Assembly: GCA_950022655.1 (NCBI GenBank)
Contig: OX465584.1
Location: 59,646,841 to 59,710,840, forward strand
Direction of reading: 5' to 3'
DNA from: Alentia gelatinosa
Taxonomy: Eukaryota; Annelida; Polychaeta; Phyllodocida; Polynoidae
DNA: 64,000 bases
Position numbers and translations under genes: made by a program. Positions within the stretch are counted from its first letter, which is position 1. Each line of letters begins with the position of its first letter. Shown here in pieces: positions 44,485 through 55,280 of the stretch. A model generated the notes under the pieces. It was not told where the DNA came from, made no database searches, and saw only the letters and a program-made list of their open reading frames with translations.

Positions 44485-44880
44485 GAAACCAAACGAGAGT
44501 TAGCCTTGTCAATGTTTATGCCACGATGGGCAGGTTGTGTATTACTACACGAGGTGTTAGCCGAGTGTAGTGAGTAGCAGACCTGACCTGAGTGGTATAA
44601 ACATTGAGAAGGCTAACTCGAGTTTGGTTTCGTATTTATCCTATCCCATCTCACCGATATACAGAGAAAATTTTGTGATCATCAATGTTAATACCGTGTT
44701 GACACTCATCGGAGGATGACCACATTTATCAATGATGCCGGATCTACTTTCGTTATCTCGTCCCTGATTGGTCTGTTTTTTATTCACCTCGGTGCATAGA
44801 TAACACTTTATTCAACGCTCCGTCAAATACATTAAGTCAATGTTAAACCTATGGCGTTTTTTATTAGGGGTAGGATAAAA
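44485..44880. mobile_element. bipartite hairpin miniature element, inverse, copy 5
   Basis: The hairpin at 44485-44640 (arms GAAACCAAACGAGAGTTAGC and GCTAACTCGAGTTTGGTTTC, loop ACGAGGTGTTAGCCGAGTG) is followed by a body with TTATCCTATCCC, the inverse motif ATGTTAAACCTATGGCG and the end TTATTAGGGGTAGGATAAAA. Confidence 0.65.
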
Positions 44881-45069
44881 CCACAATGACCTGCCCGCCC
44901 TGGTGCCATCTGACGTAATTAGAAACAATGACGACGATTACGTCAGACGCTCCAATCTTACGCGTCGCTCTGAATCTCCTAGAATCTATTTTTAGCCAAG
45001 ATACGGAACGGTGATCATGAAAATGTCCGCGATGGGTTAATGTAGCATATCTTTTTCACTCAATACTTA

Positions 45070-45197
45070 GAGCCTTGAGAATCCACTGGCAAACAGTATT
45101 CCCGCTAGGTGGCATCATTGAGATTATAGGAATTCTTTTGGTTGCATTGATGTACGTCTTTAGCACGGGAGGCAGGACAGTGGATTCTCAAGGCTCT
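45070..45197. repeat. small TIR repeat, AGAGCCTTGAGAATCCACTG
   Basis: A perfect 20-base inverted repeat stands at 45070-45089 and 45178-45197. The following 45390-45450 (GTAGTCGGTAGATGTAGGAC) resembles 2020-2060 in a SERGEF intron. Confidence 0.55.
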
Positions 45198-45673
45198 ACG
45201 CCTAGTTCTTTAAGAATTATTCTCCTATAGAGCGTAATGAGATAGAGCATACCACTTAGAGAGTGTGAGATCTTATGAGAGGGGTGCACCTCACGCAGGT
45301 TCTTTATTAAGCCCAATGCCCATCTACTGATTCCGGAACATTCATGTACCTTTGTCGGCGACAAACGGACGGTAATTTGTCTCACCAAAAGCATCCTAAC
45401 GGAGTCGGCCGTAGTCGGTAGATGTAGGACAGCTAGGCAAGGGTGAGCCAACGATTAGTAGACCGATTTTCTTAGGACTAATATCCAGCACCCCATCTTC
45501 TCAATGTCCGCTGGTCGAGTGAAGAGTTACGTAATTTGCCTGCGACAAGTCGACCGACTCCTATACGATTTGGGAACTAATTGTTCAGCCCTGAATCGGT
45601 AGATGGGCATCAGGCTTTACCCACCGATTACCGAGTCCCCATAGGAAATGTATAGGGCACCTGGAATTAGCTA

Positions 45674-45726
45674 CCCGGAGATTCTGGCATGTCAGAATCT
45701 CCTGCAAGAGATTCCGGAAAAATAGT
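45674..45726. repeat. short dispersed hairpin, second copy
   Basis: CCCGGAGATTCTGGCATGTC with AGAATCTCC and the following GAGATTCCGGAAAAATAG match 23659-23713. Confidence 0.6.
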
Positions 45727-46029
45727 CATGTCCATAAAGAGGTTGAATCATTGTGTACTTCAAAATAAGTTTTTTGAATGTTCCTTCAATGCTAATTATT
45801 CAGAATTAATCATAATAATCTCATTTACCATCAAAGATCACTGTCATAACACAATTTACATGCTAAAAGTGCAGATTAATGGCGAACTATATTATTGGTG
45901 TATGAACACCAAATTACTGCCACACTTGACAGTGCTGTGATGTTTTGAGCTAAATGGCTTACAGAAACTTTTTAATTGCAATAGATTTGTTATCAATCTT
46001 GTAGGTGGGTAATAAATAAAATAACAACT

Positions 46030-46375
46030 GGTTATGTATACGAATGACCGTATACGAATGACGACGTAATATCCTCGCTAATCGCTCAGATATTACTGCC
46101 CGTCAACTACTCTGAGATTACGGCCACTCGTACACAAAACCAGTTATTATTGTGTATGTAATATACAGAAACTGGTGTACTTTGTTCGTACGTCAGAAAT
46201 ATGGTTAAATTTGTCAATCAGATACTAAGAAAGAAACTGATGAGTGTTTGGTCTGGTGCCTCGTTCGCCATCGAGTTTGGAGTGTGCAGTAATATGAACG
46301 AGGCGATAGCCGAGTGAATATTCTGAAGCAGTCCATACACGAATATGTTTCTGATTTTATCTTAGCCTGGAAATA
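46030..46375. repeat. two adjacent hairpin repeats
   Basis: The first (46040-46150) is of the AATATCCTCGC loop type with AAAACCAGTTATTATTGTG after it. The second (46180-46375) has arms GAAACTGATGAGTGTTTGGT and a loop with GAACGAGGCGATAGCCGAGTG, a version of the family loop. Confidence 0.5.
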
Positions 46376-46585
46376 TTGATCTCTTTATCACCCGTTGAGA
46401 ACGAGTTACCGTTCTTTTTTTTTGATTGAAGTGTTTATTACAAATTCTAGACAAGTCCAGTTCTTCCATTTACACAATTGTTCATTCATCAAACACATTG
46501 TCGAATTCGCAAATGGCGACACAATGCGCAGAAATTGAAATGATGAGGGCCAGTTTTGCAAGCAGAGAGAGTATTAGGAGAGTTA

Positions 46586-46867
46586 GGCCCGGCGTCCACC
46601 TACTACGATAGAATCGTAGACCTCCCGATATGGCACCGATACAAAATGTCAAAATCGGAGACATATCGGGAAGGTGCAAAATCGTAGACATATGTCTAGA
46701 CATGCCAATCCACCACGCATTGTATGGGGGTTTTATCGGTGTCTAATCGCAGAAACGTGGTCAACTGCCCCGATATTAGGTGGCCTTCCGACGCAATTTT
46801 GATTTTTTATCGGGAGGTGCATCGTAGGCCATATCGGTGCCATATCGTAGTAGGTGGACGCCGGGCC
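46586..46867. mobile_element. Harbinger-like miniature element, GGCCCGGCGTCCACC type
   Basis: GGCCCGGCGTCCACCTACTA and TAGTAGGTGGACGCCGGGCC are perfect inverted ends, flanked by TTA on both sides (46583-46585 and 46868-46870). The inside contains CCGATATGGCACCGATA-type inverted blocks. A lone right end of the same family, also followed by TTA, is at about 48110-48187. Confidence 0.8.
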
Positions 46868-46949
46868 TTAGTGAGCAGAGTTGATAGGGGAAGAAGAGTT
46901 GGAAAGGTGAAAACATGTGTGAAGTAGAGCAGGTTAGGTTATAGCCAAG

Positions 46950-48047
46950 AGTGGAATACACTTATATACAGGTGGTAGGAAATAAGGGTTGGCGGTGACC
47001 TATAACAGTTTGATCATCTTGCCACATCTTGGTATCTCCACTATACATTATGATTGGTTCTAATAGATCGGTTAAAGGCCGCAACAGAGTCCAGTTTCTG
47101 TGTTGCACTACCCAATGTATCCCAGATTTTAATTCCCCTGTACATTGGAGATCTGACATACCTCGCAGTTCTATGCACATGATTTATAAACCGTACTTTT
47201 GTGTTACTCCGTGTTCCTCTAACAATGCCATCTAGGTATGTCACATTTTGAGACAACTTAAACATTATTTTAGCTAACTGGATCTCTCGCCAGTCATCCA
47301 AGCGATCGACACCAAGTAACCCATGGAGGTCAGAGACTCTTTGCTTCCTTAGAGGGTGCGTCCACCAACCACGACAAGGCTGCGACAACGGCTTTCCGAC
47401 AAGGTCCACGACTGCTCTACGATTGGAAGCCTTGTCGTAGCCTTGTCGTGGTTGGTGGACCACAGTTCCCGACAAGAAGCTACAACAAGGCCACGACAGG
47501 CTGCGACATGAAGCTTGTCGGGGGCCTGTCGGGGGCCTTCCGACAAGGTTACGACAAAATCGAACATGTTCGATTTTAGAGCCGTGTCGTGGCGTGTTGT
47601 GGCGTGTCGCAGAGGTCTACGATAGAAAATTTAGGTGGAGCGTGCACTTCCCGACAGGCTGCGACAAGGGCTCACGACAGCTCCCCTCCTCACGACAAGG
47701 CTGCGACAAGGCACAGATTGGAAATTTCTTGTCGGCGTGTGTCGCAGCCCTGTCGTAGTTGGTGGACGCACCCTCTTACATGATATCCTTGTACCACCCT
47801 AAGTGCATAATTCTGCAGCTTCTCCAGCCTTTCAATGTTATTTACGTTGGCCCCACCAATTATAAATCCACTATACTCCATAATAGGCCTGATACACACA
47901 CAATATATTTCTTTAGCAACGTCAGACGACAGGGATTTCCTTATCTTGGCCAGTCTAAATATTCGATTACTTACACTTTTGACTACATCTTTAATATGCG
48001 CTTTAAAGTCCAAATTCCGATCTAGTATCACACCTAGGTATTTGTAA
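46950..48047 (-). pseudogene. LINE-4: reverse transcriptase C-terminal fragment split by a miniature element
   Basis: The minus strand from 48047 reads YLGVILDRNLDFKAHIKDV, IRPIMEYSGFIIGG and LQNYALRVVQGYH. It is then interrupted at 47775-47352 and resumes as VSDLHGLLGVDRLDDWREIQ and YVRSPMYRGIKIWDTLG. If the inserted element and one TTA are removed, the frame continues without a break. These are thumb and C-terminal motifs of a LINE distinct from LINE-1 and LINE-2 (NIERLEKLQNYALR type). The 5' part is absent. Confidence 0.75.
47352..47775. mobile_element. Harbinger-like miniature element, GAGGGTGCGTCCACC type, copy 3
   Basis: Ends GAGGGTGCGTCCACCAACCA and TAGTTGGTGGACGCACCCTC are flanked by TTA at 47349-47351 and 47776-47778. 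It interrupts a LINE coding fragment in frame, which gives an independent proof of its exact ends. Confidence 0.85.
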
Positions 48048-48109
48048 TGTGACGAGAACGAGTTCGTAATGCTAAGCCTATGGACGTTTATATCAGGCTA
48101 AGATAATGT

Positions 48110-48187
48110 GTCTCCGATATTGACTATTTGTATCGGAGCCATATCGGTAGGTCTAAATTTCTATCGTAGTAGGTGGACGCCGGGCCT
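48110..48187. mobile_element. lone right end of a GGCCCGGCGTCCACC-type element
   Basis: TATCGTAGTAGGTGGACGCC and GGGCC are followed by TTA. No matching left end lies nearby except the complete copy at 46586, so this is a truncated copy. Confidence 0.55.
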
Positions 48188-48714
48188 TACTGTATAATGG
48201 GTACGGTGGCAGACCGCTAAATGTACCGCTAAATGTACATTGGCGAACTTAATCCAATGAAAAAAAAGAAAAAAAAGAGATGTAACGCAAAACAAACAAA
48301 CAAACGAAGGATGTTCATCATTAGATACATGGGAGTCTTTTGATAGTATTTGATATGATTAGAACATTGACTATATTCCGCCCACCAGACCATGCAAGGG
48401 AGGAGATGCGGGTTCACTCGTGTGTAACGGGCACCTGCATCAGAATCATTGACCGTGCAGCTGCCCTTTGGACTTTATTTATCTTTTTTATTGTAAAAAC
48501 ATTTCTGTCTCTCATTAATAGAACTGTTTTACTCCCAGTCACACAACGCGATGCTTGCACACCTGCCATGTTCGTGATTCATGTACTCAACCCAGCTAGG
48601 AAAACAAAGTTTGGCGTTTGTATACTGTACCACCATTAGGCAGGCCTGCATGTCGTTTAATATCAAAATATATGTTTGAATTTCTTCTCCAGCTTGGTTT
48701 TAAAAGGTTATATG

Positions 48715-49445
48715 TAATATTATTATATACCTGTGTGTGAATGTCTATGAAATACTGCCCGCTGCTAGGGGTGCAGTAATAATAATGTTCTTGCCCACTG
48801 TGAGAGTGACTTAATAAGTCATTAAAATGTCGTTTTTTCATCAATTTAAGGTACATAATAAAAAGCAAACGTCCTCACTGTGGAAAAAACGCTTCTCGTT
48901 CTCGGTCAGTCTTCGATTTTGTACTGCCTTCCGCCTATGGCGTCAGGCAGTATAAAATCGAAGACTGACCTCGAACATGAACCGTTTCGTTCACAGTAAG
49001 GACGTTTCCTAATATTATCTCACCCTTGGTATTTTCACCCATAGGCTTAACATTGGGAATTCTTACTCAAGGCCCATGGAGTATTGCAAGAAAATACAAA
49101 GTTTGTGGATGATATCACAAACTTCGTTATATTCTCACAAACTTGTTATTATTATACCTGTGTCCGAATTTCTATTAGATACTGCCCACTGCTAGGGGTG
49201 CAGTAATAATAATGTTCGTGCCCACTGTGACTGCGACTTTGTAAGTCATTAAAATGGTGTTTTAGATTATTTTTAGGTATATAATATTAGGCAAACGGCC
49301 TGACTCTGGACAAAACGTTTCTCATCCTTGGCCAGTCGTCGATTCTATACGGCCTTCCGTCTACAGTGTCAGGCAGTAGGAAATCGACGGCTGACCTCGA
49401 ATGAGAAACGTTTCGTCCACAGTAAGAATGTTTCCTTATATTACA
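48715..49445. repeat. two copies of a repeat with a GGTCAGTCTTCGATTTT-type hairpin
   Basis: Copy A (48715-49015) and copy B (49145-49440) share CTGCTAGGGGTGCAGTAATA, TTAGTAAGTCATTAAAATG-type and CACTGTGG-type blocks in order. Each ends in a hairpin (AGTCTTCGATTTTGTACTGC against GCAGTATAAAATCGAAGACT in A; AGTCGTCGATTCTATACGGC in B). Between them at 49017-49095 is a body end with TTATCTCACCCTTGG and CATAGGCTTAACATTGGG. Confidence 0.6.
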
Positions 49446-49536
49446 ATATTGCAAGGTGATTAACGTACCTGAGTTTGTTAAAAGTGACACATGGAAGACT
49501 ATAATTATTTATTCATGTGTAACGTTTCAGTGTTTT

Positions 49537-49888
49537 TAACCCTTTCCCTGCAGCACCATGTTCTCCTGCTCAGCATTACACGGCAGTCATTGCCTGCCCA
49601 AATGACCCTGCTACGGCAGGCACCTTTTATGGGAAATAGCGATATCATGGGATGTGTCATGTGATTTAAGTAGTTCACCGTGGTGACTGAACATATTTTA
49701 TTATACCAAATCAAAGGTCAATATGGCTCTTATACATTGTCAAAATTTCCTTTAAATCAAACAATTATCTTTTTATCTATGGAATTTTGTATATAAGTGT
49801 CACTGATGCCTCGAAGATGCCTGGAGGCATCTTCCTGCCATAGCCAGGGAAATGCCTGGAGGCATCTTCCTGCTGTTAAAGGGTTAAT
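49537..49888. mobile_element. miniature element with TTAACCCTTT ends and GGAGGCATCTTCC units
   Basis: TTAACCCTTTCCCTGCAG at the left and CTGTTAAAGGGTTAA at the right are inverted. TGCCTGGAGGCATCTTCCTG occurs twice near the right end, and the related motif is at 30180-30260. Confidence 0.5.
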
Positions 49889-50034
49889 CTAGCTTAAGCT
49901 ATACCTTTTGATGTTATTAGACAATGATTCTCTATTCTAAGCTGCAGAAGAAATAGTGAATGAATTAGCTAATTATCTACAAGCTAATAAGTTTAAGGAG
50001 CAACTTGAATATATACAGAATATTGACGGGTTTC

Positions 50035-50789
50035 TGTCAGATGGGGCCTATTGTAAGCTCGTCCACACCTCCTGCGTGCTGAGTTGCTTCCCCCACTGAA
50101 ACCGCTATGGTCGCACAGTGGGGTGAGGCTCCGTAACAAAACAACTCTAGTGACAACGTGTGGCTGAAGCTGAGGAGAAGATGGATCTGCCGTATGCCGG
50201 CAGTCGCTTTATTATATATTGGAATACATTTAGACGTCACAACAGGTGAGTACGTCACAAATTCACATACCATTCCTTTTACAGATTATACCAGGCGTGG
50301 TAGTTGGTTCCAAACATGGTTACATTTTATTCTATTGGTTACAAATAGTCACGTGTAAAGACAAGACGCTCTCCCTAATATAGAAACGTCGCTTCCGTCA
50401 CACATGCAAGAACAAGACGCTCCCCCTAATATGGAGACGTCATTTCCGTCAGGGGGTCTCCATCCCATAATATGAAGGGAACCGCAAAGATGTTTGCGCG
50501 TCCCTCCGGGAGGATCCTGACATGTCCTGCCACGTGCAACGTCTTGAGGTAAAACCTCCACATACATGGCATACACAAAAGGATATATATTAGCTTGGAA
50601 AATATATTAGCTTGGAACAGATAATAATTGTTAGGGAAGATAATATTTTCAGGGAAGATAATAACTTTAGTATTTCTCCCTTCTCATGCACAACAGGTAT
50701 TCATCCCTAATCATTTACCACAACTGAAATCTTATTTCTCACATAAGAAGAATTACGGTTTTCCTTTAACATATAGAAGCATGCACACA
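50035..50789 (-). repeat. 3' LTR
   Basis: It begins TGTCAGATGGGGCC on the plus strand and is repeated at 63521 with one mismatch (C at 50367, T at 63853) over all 480 comparable bases. I place the inner end at 50789 because the sequence there ends in CA and is followed by a pyrimidine tract (GTTTCCCCTTG), the complement of a plausible polypurine primer. A second candidate tract is TTTCTCCCTTCTC at 50672-50684. A TATA-like TATATAAT on the minus strand is near 50212-50219. Confidence 0.8.
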
Positions 50790-51249
50790 TGTTTCCCCTT
50801 GAGAGCGTGAGAAAGCCGGACATGCGAGCAGGGGTTCTCATAAACAAGTTGTCATGAGCTCGTCATGAGCGACGACTTGTTGAGACTAGAGGCGGACATA
50901 ACACGGATGTGCACATAAACACAGCCACGCGGAGACAGGAACTTTCCCACCGGCGACTTTCGCCTCTCTCTTCCATATAATATATATTTTCCTGTCTGAC
51001 CATGTTTAAGTCGTATCTAAAAAGGGGAAACATATATAGCCAGAGAATAAATAATAGGAAACATATATGTATATATATTAATACTTCTGGCCACATGCCC
51101 AGGAGAAACAATAAAAGAATCGGGGTATTTCCTAGAAAGAAAAGAAATTCTCCTGTAAGAGTGCCGCTGTATCTTAATGTAACATACTATCTATAGTTAG
51201 ACTTCAGTGATTTGCTTAATATTAGTTTTCCCAAGTTTTTCTGTGATAT
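50790..51249. other. region next to the 3' LTR
   Basis: It starts with a pyrimidine tract on the plus strand (complement of the putative polypurine primer). GTTGTCATGAGCTCGTCATG with AGCGACGACTTGTTG (50855-50880) is a small imperfect palindrome. No coding sequence is seen. Confidence 0.4.
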
Positions 51250-51505
51250 TGGCTATTTATGGCCGCACGCGACATTGGCATCGTCGTACGCGACATTGGC
51301 ATCGTTATGCGCCATTGGCACCGTCATACGCAAAATTGGCATCGTCGTACGCGACATTGGCATCGTCGTACGCGACATTGGCATCGTTATGCACCATTGG
51401 CACCGTCATACGCAAAATTGGCACCGTCGTACACGACATTGGCATCGTCGTACGCGACACTGGCATCGTCGTACGCGACATGGGCAGGGCCGTACGTGAC
51501 ATCTG
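51250..51505. repeat. 21-base minisatellite, GGCATCGTCGTACGCGACATT
   Basis: About 12 units of 21 bases in two types (CGTCGTACGCGACATTGGCAT and CACCGTCATACGCAAAATTGG) arranged in a higher-order pattern that is itself repeated. All three plus frames are open across it, which is a property of the repeat. Confidence 0.85.
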
Positions 51506-51929
51506 CCCCCCCACCTTAAAATAATCCGCAATCTTCCCCAGGTTGCTGATGATTTAAGACAAAAGAAAATAATTTCGGGACTTCGGTCACGGCTGCCATG
51601 TGCAGTGAAGAACACTCCCCAATTATGGCTACTTAGTGCAGCAAGGAACACTCCCTGTGCCCTGACTGGGAGTAAGAATGGGCATAACACCTCCGGATGG
51701 AGGTAGACATCAGGAAGTAGGGCCGGACCTCTTGACAGCAGTAGCTCGCCAAGTGATTTGGTCGACCATTCTATTGCCCCCGAAGAAGATATTGAAGGAC
51801 AACTTCTTTGAATCTATTTTCCTTCCCCGAACATGATTAGTTCGGTCACCCACTGAGGTCAGGGTTTCAGCCCCTGTAGGAGATATCGAAGGACTACTTC
51901 ATAGAAGGATAAGAACTTAATTTGTCTAA

Positions 51930-52292
51930 AAAGGAAGGAACTTAACAAATTGTCTAAGAAAGAGGAACTTAACAAATTGTCTAAGAAGGAGGAACTTAAC
52001 AAATTGTCTAAGAAGGAGGAACTTAACAAATTGTCTAAGAAAGAGGAACTTAACAAATTGTCTAAGAAGGAGGAACTTAACAAATTGTCTAAGAAAGAGG
52101 AACTTAACAAATTGTCTAAGAAGGAGGAACTTAACAAATTGTCTAAGAAGGAGGAACTTAACAAATTGTCTAAGAAGGAGGAACTTAACAAATTGTCTAA
52201 GAAAGAGGAACTTAACAAATTGTCTAAGAAGGAGGAACTTAACAAATTGTCTAAGAAGGAGGAACTTAACAAATTGTCTAAGAAGGAGGAAG
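51930..52292. repeat. 27-base minisatellite, about 13 copies
   Basis: The unit GAACTTAACAAATTGTCTAA with GAAGGAG repeats every 27 bases. As 27 is a multiple of three, open frames run through on both strands (nine-residue units SKKEELNKL on plus, SFLDNLLSS on minus). The third bases vary only A/G (AAAGAGG or AAGGAGG). There is no sign that either frame is a gene. Confidence 0.9.
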
Positions 52293-52399
52293 GCACAGTC
52301 GGTCGCGACACAAGTTCTTTATGCTACTCACATTATATTTTCACGAGCATTTTGCTGAGGGTTATATCATACACATACACTCGATCTCCTCAATTTATT

Positions 52400-52520
52400 T
52401 AGGAAGGAAGACTGGACAAGAAGGAAAACTGGAGAAATTGTTTGGGAAGAACTTAAAACTAAATTATTTGGGAAAAACTTAAAACTAAATTGTTTGGGAA
52501 AACTTAAAACTAGGAGGAAT
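52400..52520. repeat. short tandem repeat, AAAACTAAATTGTTTGGG
   Basis: AACTTAAAACTAAATTATTTGGGAAA-like units of about 25-27 bases occur three times in a row with small changes. They look related to the adjoining 27-base array (shared AACTTAA and TTGT). Confidence 0.6.
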
Positions 52521-52832
52521 AGGTCCTAGCGACTTTTAGGAACGTGCTATTGCTGGACGGCAAGTATCCATTCGCACCAATCACTTGCCCACCCAAGCGA
52601 GGTCCAAAGACGGGATCTTTCTGTACAAGGTGGAGATTCAGACCTCCTCTCGACAGCCTTTCAATTCGAAAAAGACTAGTCCAGGGGTTTTAGAGGGCAA
52701 CCGCTAAAAGCATACCACAGCGTCTTGCAGACCCCTTGCTAACTCTCCAATATACCTGATGACTAGAGTCACCTTTAAACAGGGTAATATGCTTAGTTCA
52801 TACGGCTCTATCTGCTTTTTGAAAACGACTAT

Positions 52833-53708
52833 TTAACCCCAATTCTCTGTGTGATCGGAGGGGATGGGTGGTAATCTTATTACCGCATGGGAGGGAATCC
52901 CCAAAAGGTCACGGCACCTGTATTGCCTCATGGCCATTCCCCAATTCACCAGGTCCGTCTCAACCCTTCCGTTACCCTGCAGTACTGTCCCACAAAACGT
53001 GCACGTTTCCCATCGTCGCACCATCTGGTTGAGAATCATCCAGAAACACTTTTGGTGCACGAGAGCGCCGCAACAGGTCATTCGCGCCGCCATTCGGACA
53101 TCCCACCTATTCCTACATTCAATATAGGTAAGAGTCTGCAAACATATACAACATAGTCCAGTTTTATGTTGTCGAAGGAAAGCTTTTCTCCTAGCACCGT
53201 GCCGTATCACTCTTCTAATTCCCGCTTTAGAGAACTCCCCACGCCTCTCATCATAGATTCTCGGGAAGAGGTCTTGTCGGTTAGTGCCTGTCCAGTTAGT
53301 CAGGGCTTCCATAACTAGCTCCCCTCGACCGGCTATTCTTGGGGGATAATAGTTTAATACCTCACCCAAGAAATGGTGTGCCTTCTCAGGCTCTAGAGTA
53401 AATGCGATTTCGACTATTAAGTGGTAAAGCTCATCGCACCCAAAGAAATTACAAAACTCCACGTATGCGTTACCGGAGCTTTCCTTCACTAACGGCCATA
53501 GTGCGCGTGCCAAAGCATATATATTATTATGATTAGTGAAAGCTTTAAATACCTGGATATATTCAGTATCTGAAAATATAGGTGGCAGAGTTATGGTCGT
53601 TACACCCATCTCACCATCATACTTCCACAAAGCACGAAAATACCTGCTATACCGACTTAGTTTCTCATATTCCAGCTCGTGGAAAATAAACTCGGCGGAG
53701 ACAGCCAT
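52833..53708 (-). CDS. accessory ORF: BTB-like plus RING-like protein
   Basis: An intact frame of 291 residues starts at an ATG in good context (AAAATGG). Residues 5-105 read like a BTB/POZ fold: LSRYSRYFRALW, then an acidic loop, VTTITLPPIF, YIQVFKAFTNHNNIYALARA and a helix with FCNFFGCDELYHLIVEIAF. A basic middle (about 155-182) leads to a RING-like cluster: C186-x2-C189, C212/C213, H218-x2-C221 and C236-x2-C239, with C198 a possible extra ligand. It lies between env and the 3' LTR, in the same strand as the element genes. BTB proteins bind cullin-3 and RING domains recruit E2 enzymes, so a role in ubiquitin transfer is a reasonable guess, but the RING spacing is atypical and the BTB call rests on pattern only. 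I know of no such gene as a standard part of gypsy elements. Confidence 0.6.
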   Translation of the reverse strand: MAVSAEFIFHELEYEKLSRYSRYFRALWKYDGEMGVTTITLPPIFSDTEYIQVFKAFTNHNNIYALARALWPLVKESSGNAYVEFCNFFGCDELYHLIVEIAFTLEPEKAHHFLGEVLNYYPPRIAGRGELVMEALTNWTGTNRQDLFPRIYDERRGEFSKAGIRRVIRHGARRKAFLRQHKTGLCCICLQTLTYIECRNRWDVRMAARMTCCGALVHQKCFWMILNQMVRRWETCTFCGTVLQGNGRVETDLVNWGMAMRQYRCRDLLGIPSHAVIRLPPIPSDHTENWG

Positions 53709-54717
53709 TTTGAATCACCCTTCACTGAACGTCACTCTTTCTCACTCACACCTGTCCCGTCCTGTGCTTATGGATAGTGGCCTCAGAGGCACGAAGTCAA
53801 GTAGTTTCCGCAACGTCCCCACCTCAGGAGCTTTGACTCGGTTAACAAACGCTCCATAAGGAGAAGGCATCGTTGGGTACCACTGTTCTTACGCCGCTGA
53901 TGGTGGCCTTAGGCACACGAAACACACGTCCCCACCTTAGGAGCTTTGACTCGGTTAACAAACACTCCATAAGAAATCGTTGGGTGCCGTTTTTCTATGT
54001 TACCTAGGTTCTCCAATTTTCCTTCTACTCTATTTGTGTCAGCGACAGGAACGCGAACCGTTCACTACAACATATTACAACAACCTTTCGTCTTTTGACG
54101 ACACACCACATCACCTTATAGACTATTACATTCAGTATTGTTCATAGGATCATCGATCTTTAGATTAGACTGAACACCAGAGCTGTGAGATAGCACCACT
54201 AGAATCGTCTACCTATTAGACGTTCTGTAACCAATGATTTCAGGTTCATGAAAAAGTTGTCATTGTTCCTTTTTTTCCTAGAGCACTCCTCAAAAGTCCT
54301 GGAAGGAATTCTCATTGAGATTTGATTGTGCTGTGCCTTTCCTAACAATGAATGTCACCTGCATTCGAAGAAGTCCAAACATTTCCTTCAGTCAGATAGT
54401 ATAAATCTGCTAAGAAACAACATGGCGGGTCGCATGACGGGAGGCCGCACAGCCTCACAGACCATATGAGACGCCACCATAGTCTGTTGCAAAAAGGATT
54501 TCACGGTTCTAGTTTTTGGAGGTCGTCACCCAGTGGTCACGGGCAGGTCCTTCTCCAAGACTCGAGACATCAAGATCATTGTGTTAGAATAAGCGCCCAG
54601 CGGCATCATGCTAGAATAAGGTTACATTACATCGACCTCTTATGTTGGCAGCAAGAATCTGATAATCCTATTCTCATTTCAAAATAAAAAGGGACACCAC
54701 TCGCGGGCTTTTCCATT
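53709..54717. other. non-coding spacer upstream of the extra ORF
   Basis: On the minus strand no frame of note is open. GGAGCTTTGACTCGGTTAAC with AAAC and CTCCATAAG occurs twice (about 53828 and 53940) with GTGGCCT...AGGCAC before it, a local duplication of about 110 bases. This stretch may hold a promoter or the splice acceptor for the extra ORF. Confidence 0.45.
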
Positions 54718-55280
54718 TTTGTTAAACGAGAGTAAGGGTAAATTACTCGTGGCCTTTTTGTTCTGTTAAACGAGAGTAAGGGTAAATCACTCGTGGCCTT
54801 TTTGTTTTGTTAAACGAGAGTAAGGGTAAATCACTCGTGGCCTTTTTGTTTTGTTAAACGAGAGTAAGGGTAAATCACTCGTGGCCTTTTTGTTTTGTTA
54901 AACGAGAGTAAGGGTAAATCACTCGTGGCCTTTTTGTTTTGTTAAACGAGAGTAAGGGTAAATCACTCGTGGCCTTTTTATTTTGTTAAACGAGAGTAAG
55001 GGTAAATCACTCGTGGCCTTTTTATTTTGTTAAACGAGAGTAAGGGTAAATCACTCGTGGCCTTTTTGTTTTGTTAAACGAGAGTAAGGGTAAATCACTC
55101 GTGGCCTTTTTATTTTGTTAAACGAGAGTAAGGGTAAATCACTCGTGGCCTTTTTATTTTGTTAAACGAGAGTAAGGGTAAATCACTCGTGGCCTTTTTG
55201 TTTTGTTAAACGAGAGTAAGGGTAAATCACTCGTGGCCTTTTTATTTTGTTAAACGAGAGTAAGGGTAAATCACTCGTAA
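54718..55280. repeat. 44-base minisatellite, about 13 copies
   Basis: The unit GTTAAACGAGAGTAAGGGTA with AATCACTCGTGGCCTTTTTG repeats every 44 bases from 54721. It contains the inverted pair ACGAG and CTCGT. Copies differ only at a few positions (TTTTG or TTTTA; AATTAC or AATCAC). It has the same unit length as the 56007 array but a different sequence. Confidence 0.9.

Noticed and set aside
51859..52311. Minus-strand frame of repeated SFLDNLLSS
   Set aside because: Same array read from the other side; no start context or domain apart from the repeat.
51950..52402. Plus-strand frame of nine-residue repeats SKKEELNKL
   Set aside because: It follows from a 27-base tandem array, which is open on both strands; it runs against the element genes and has no other domain.
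53536..53859. Plus-strand frame overlapping the accessory ORF
   Set aside because: Antisense to a better frame with domain-like motifs and an ATG in good context.
54466..54687. Plus-strand 73-codon frame between the arrays
   Set aside because: No motif, wrong strand for the element, and length expected by chance.
54718..55280. CRISPR-like array with 44-base period
   Set aside because: The whole unit repeats, with no unique spacers; it lies in a retroelement of an animal genome.
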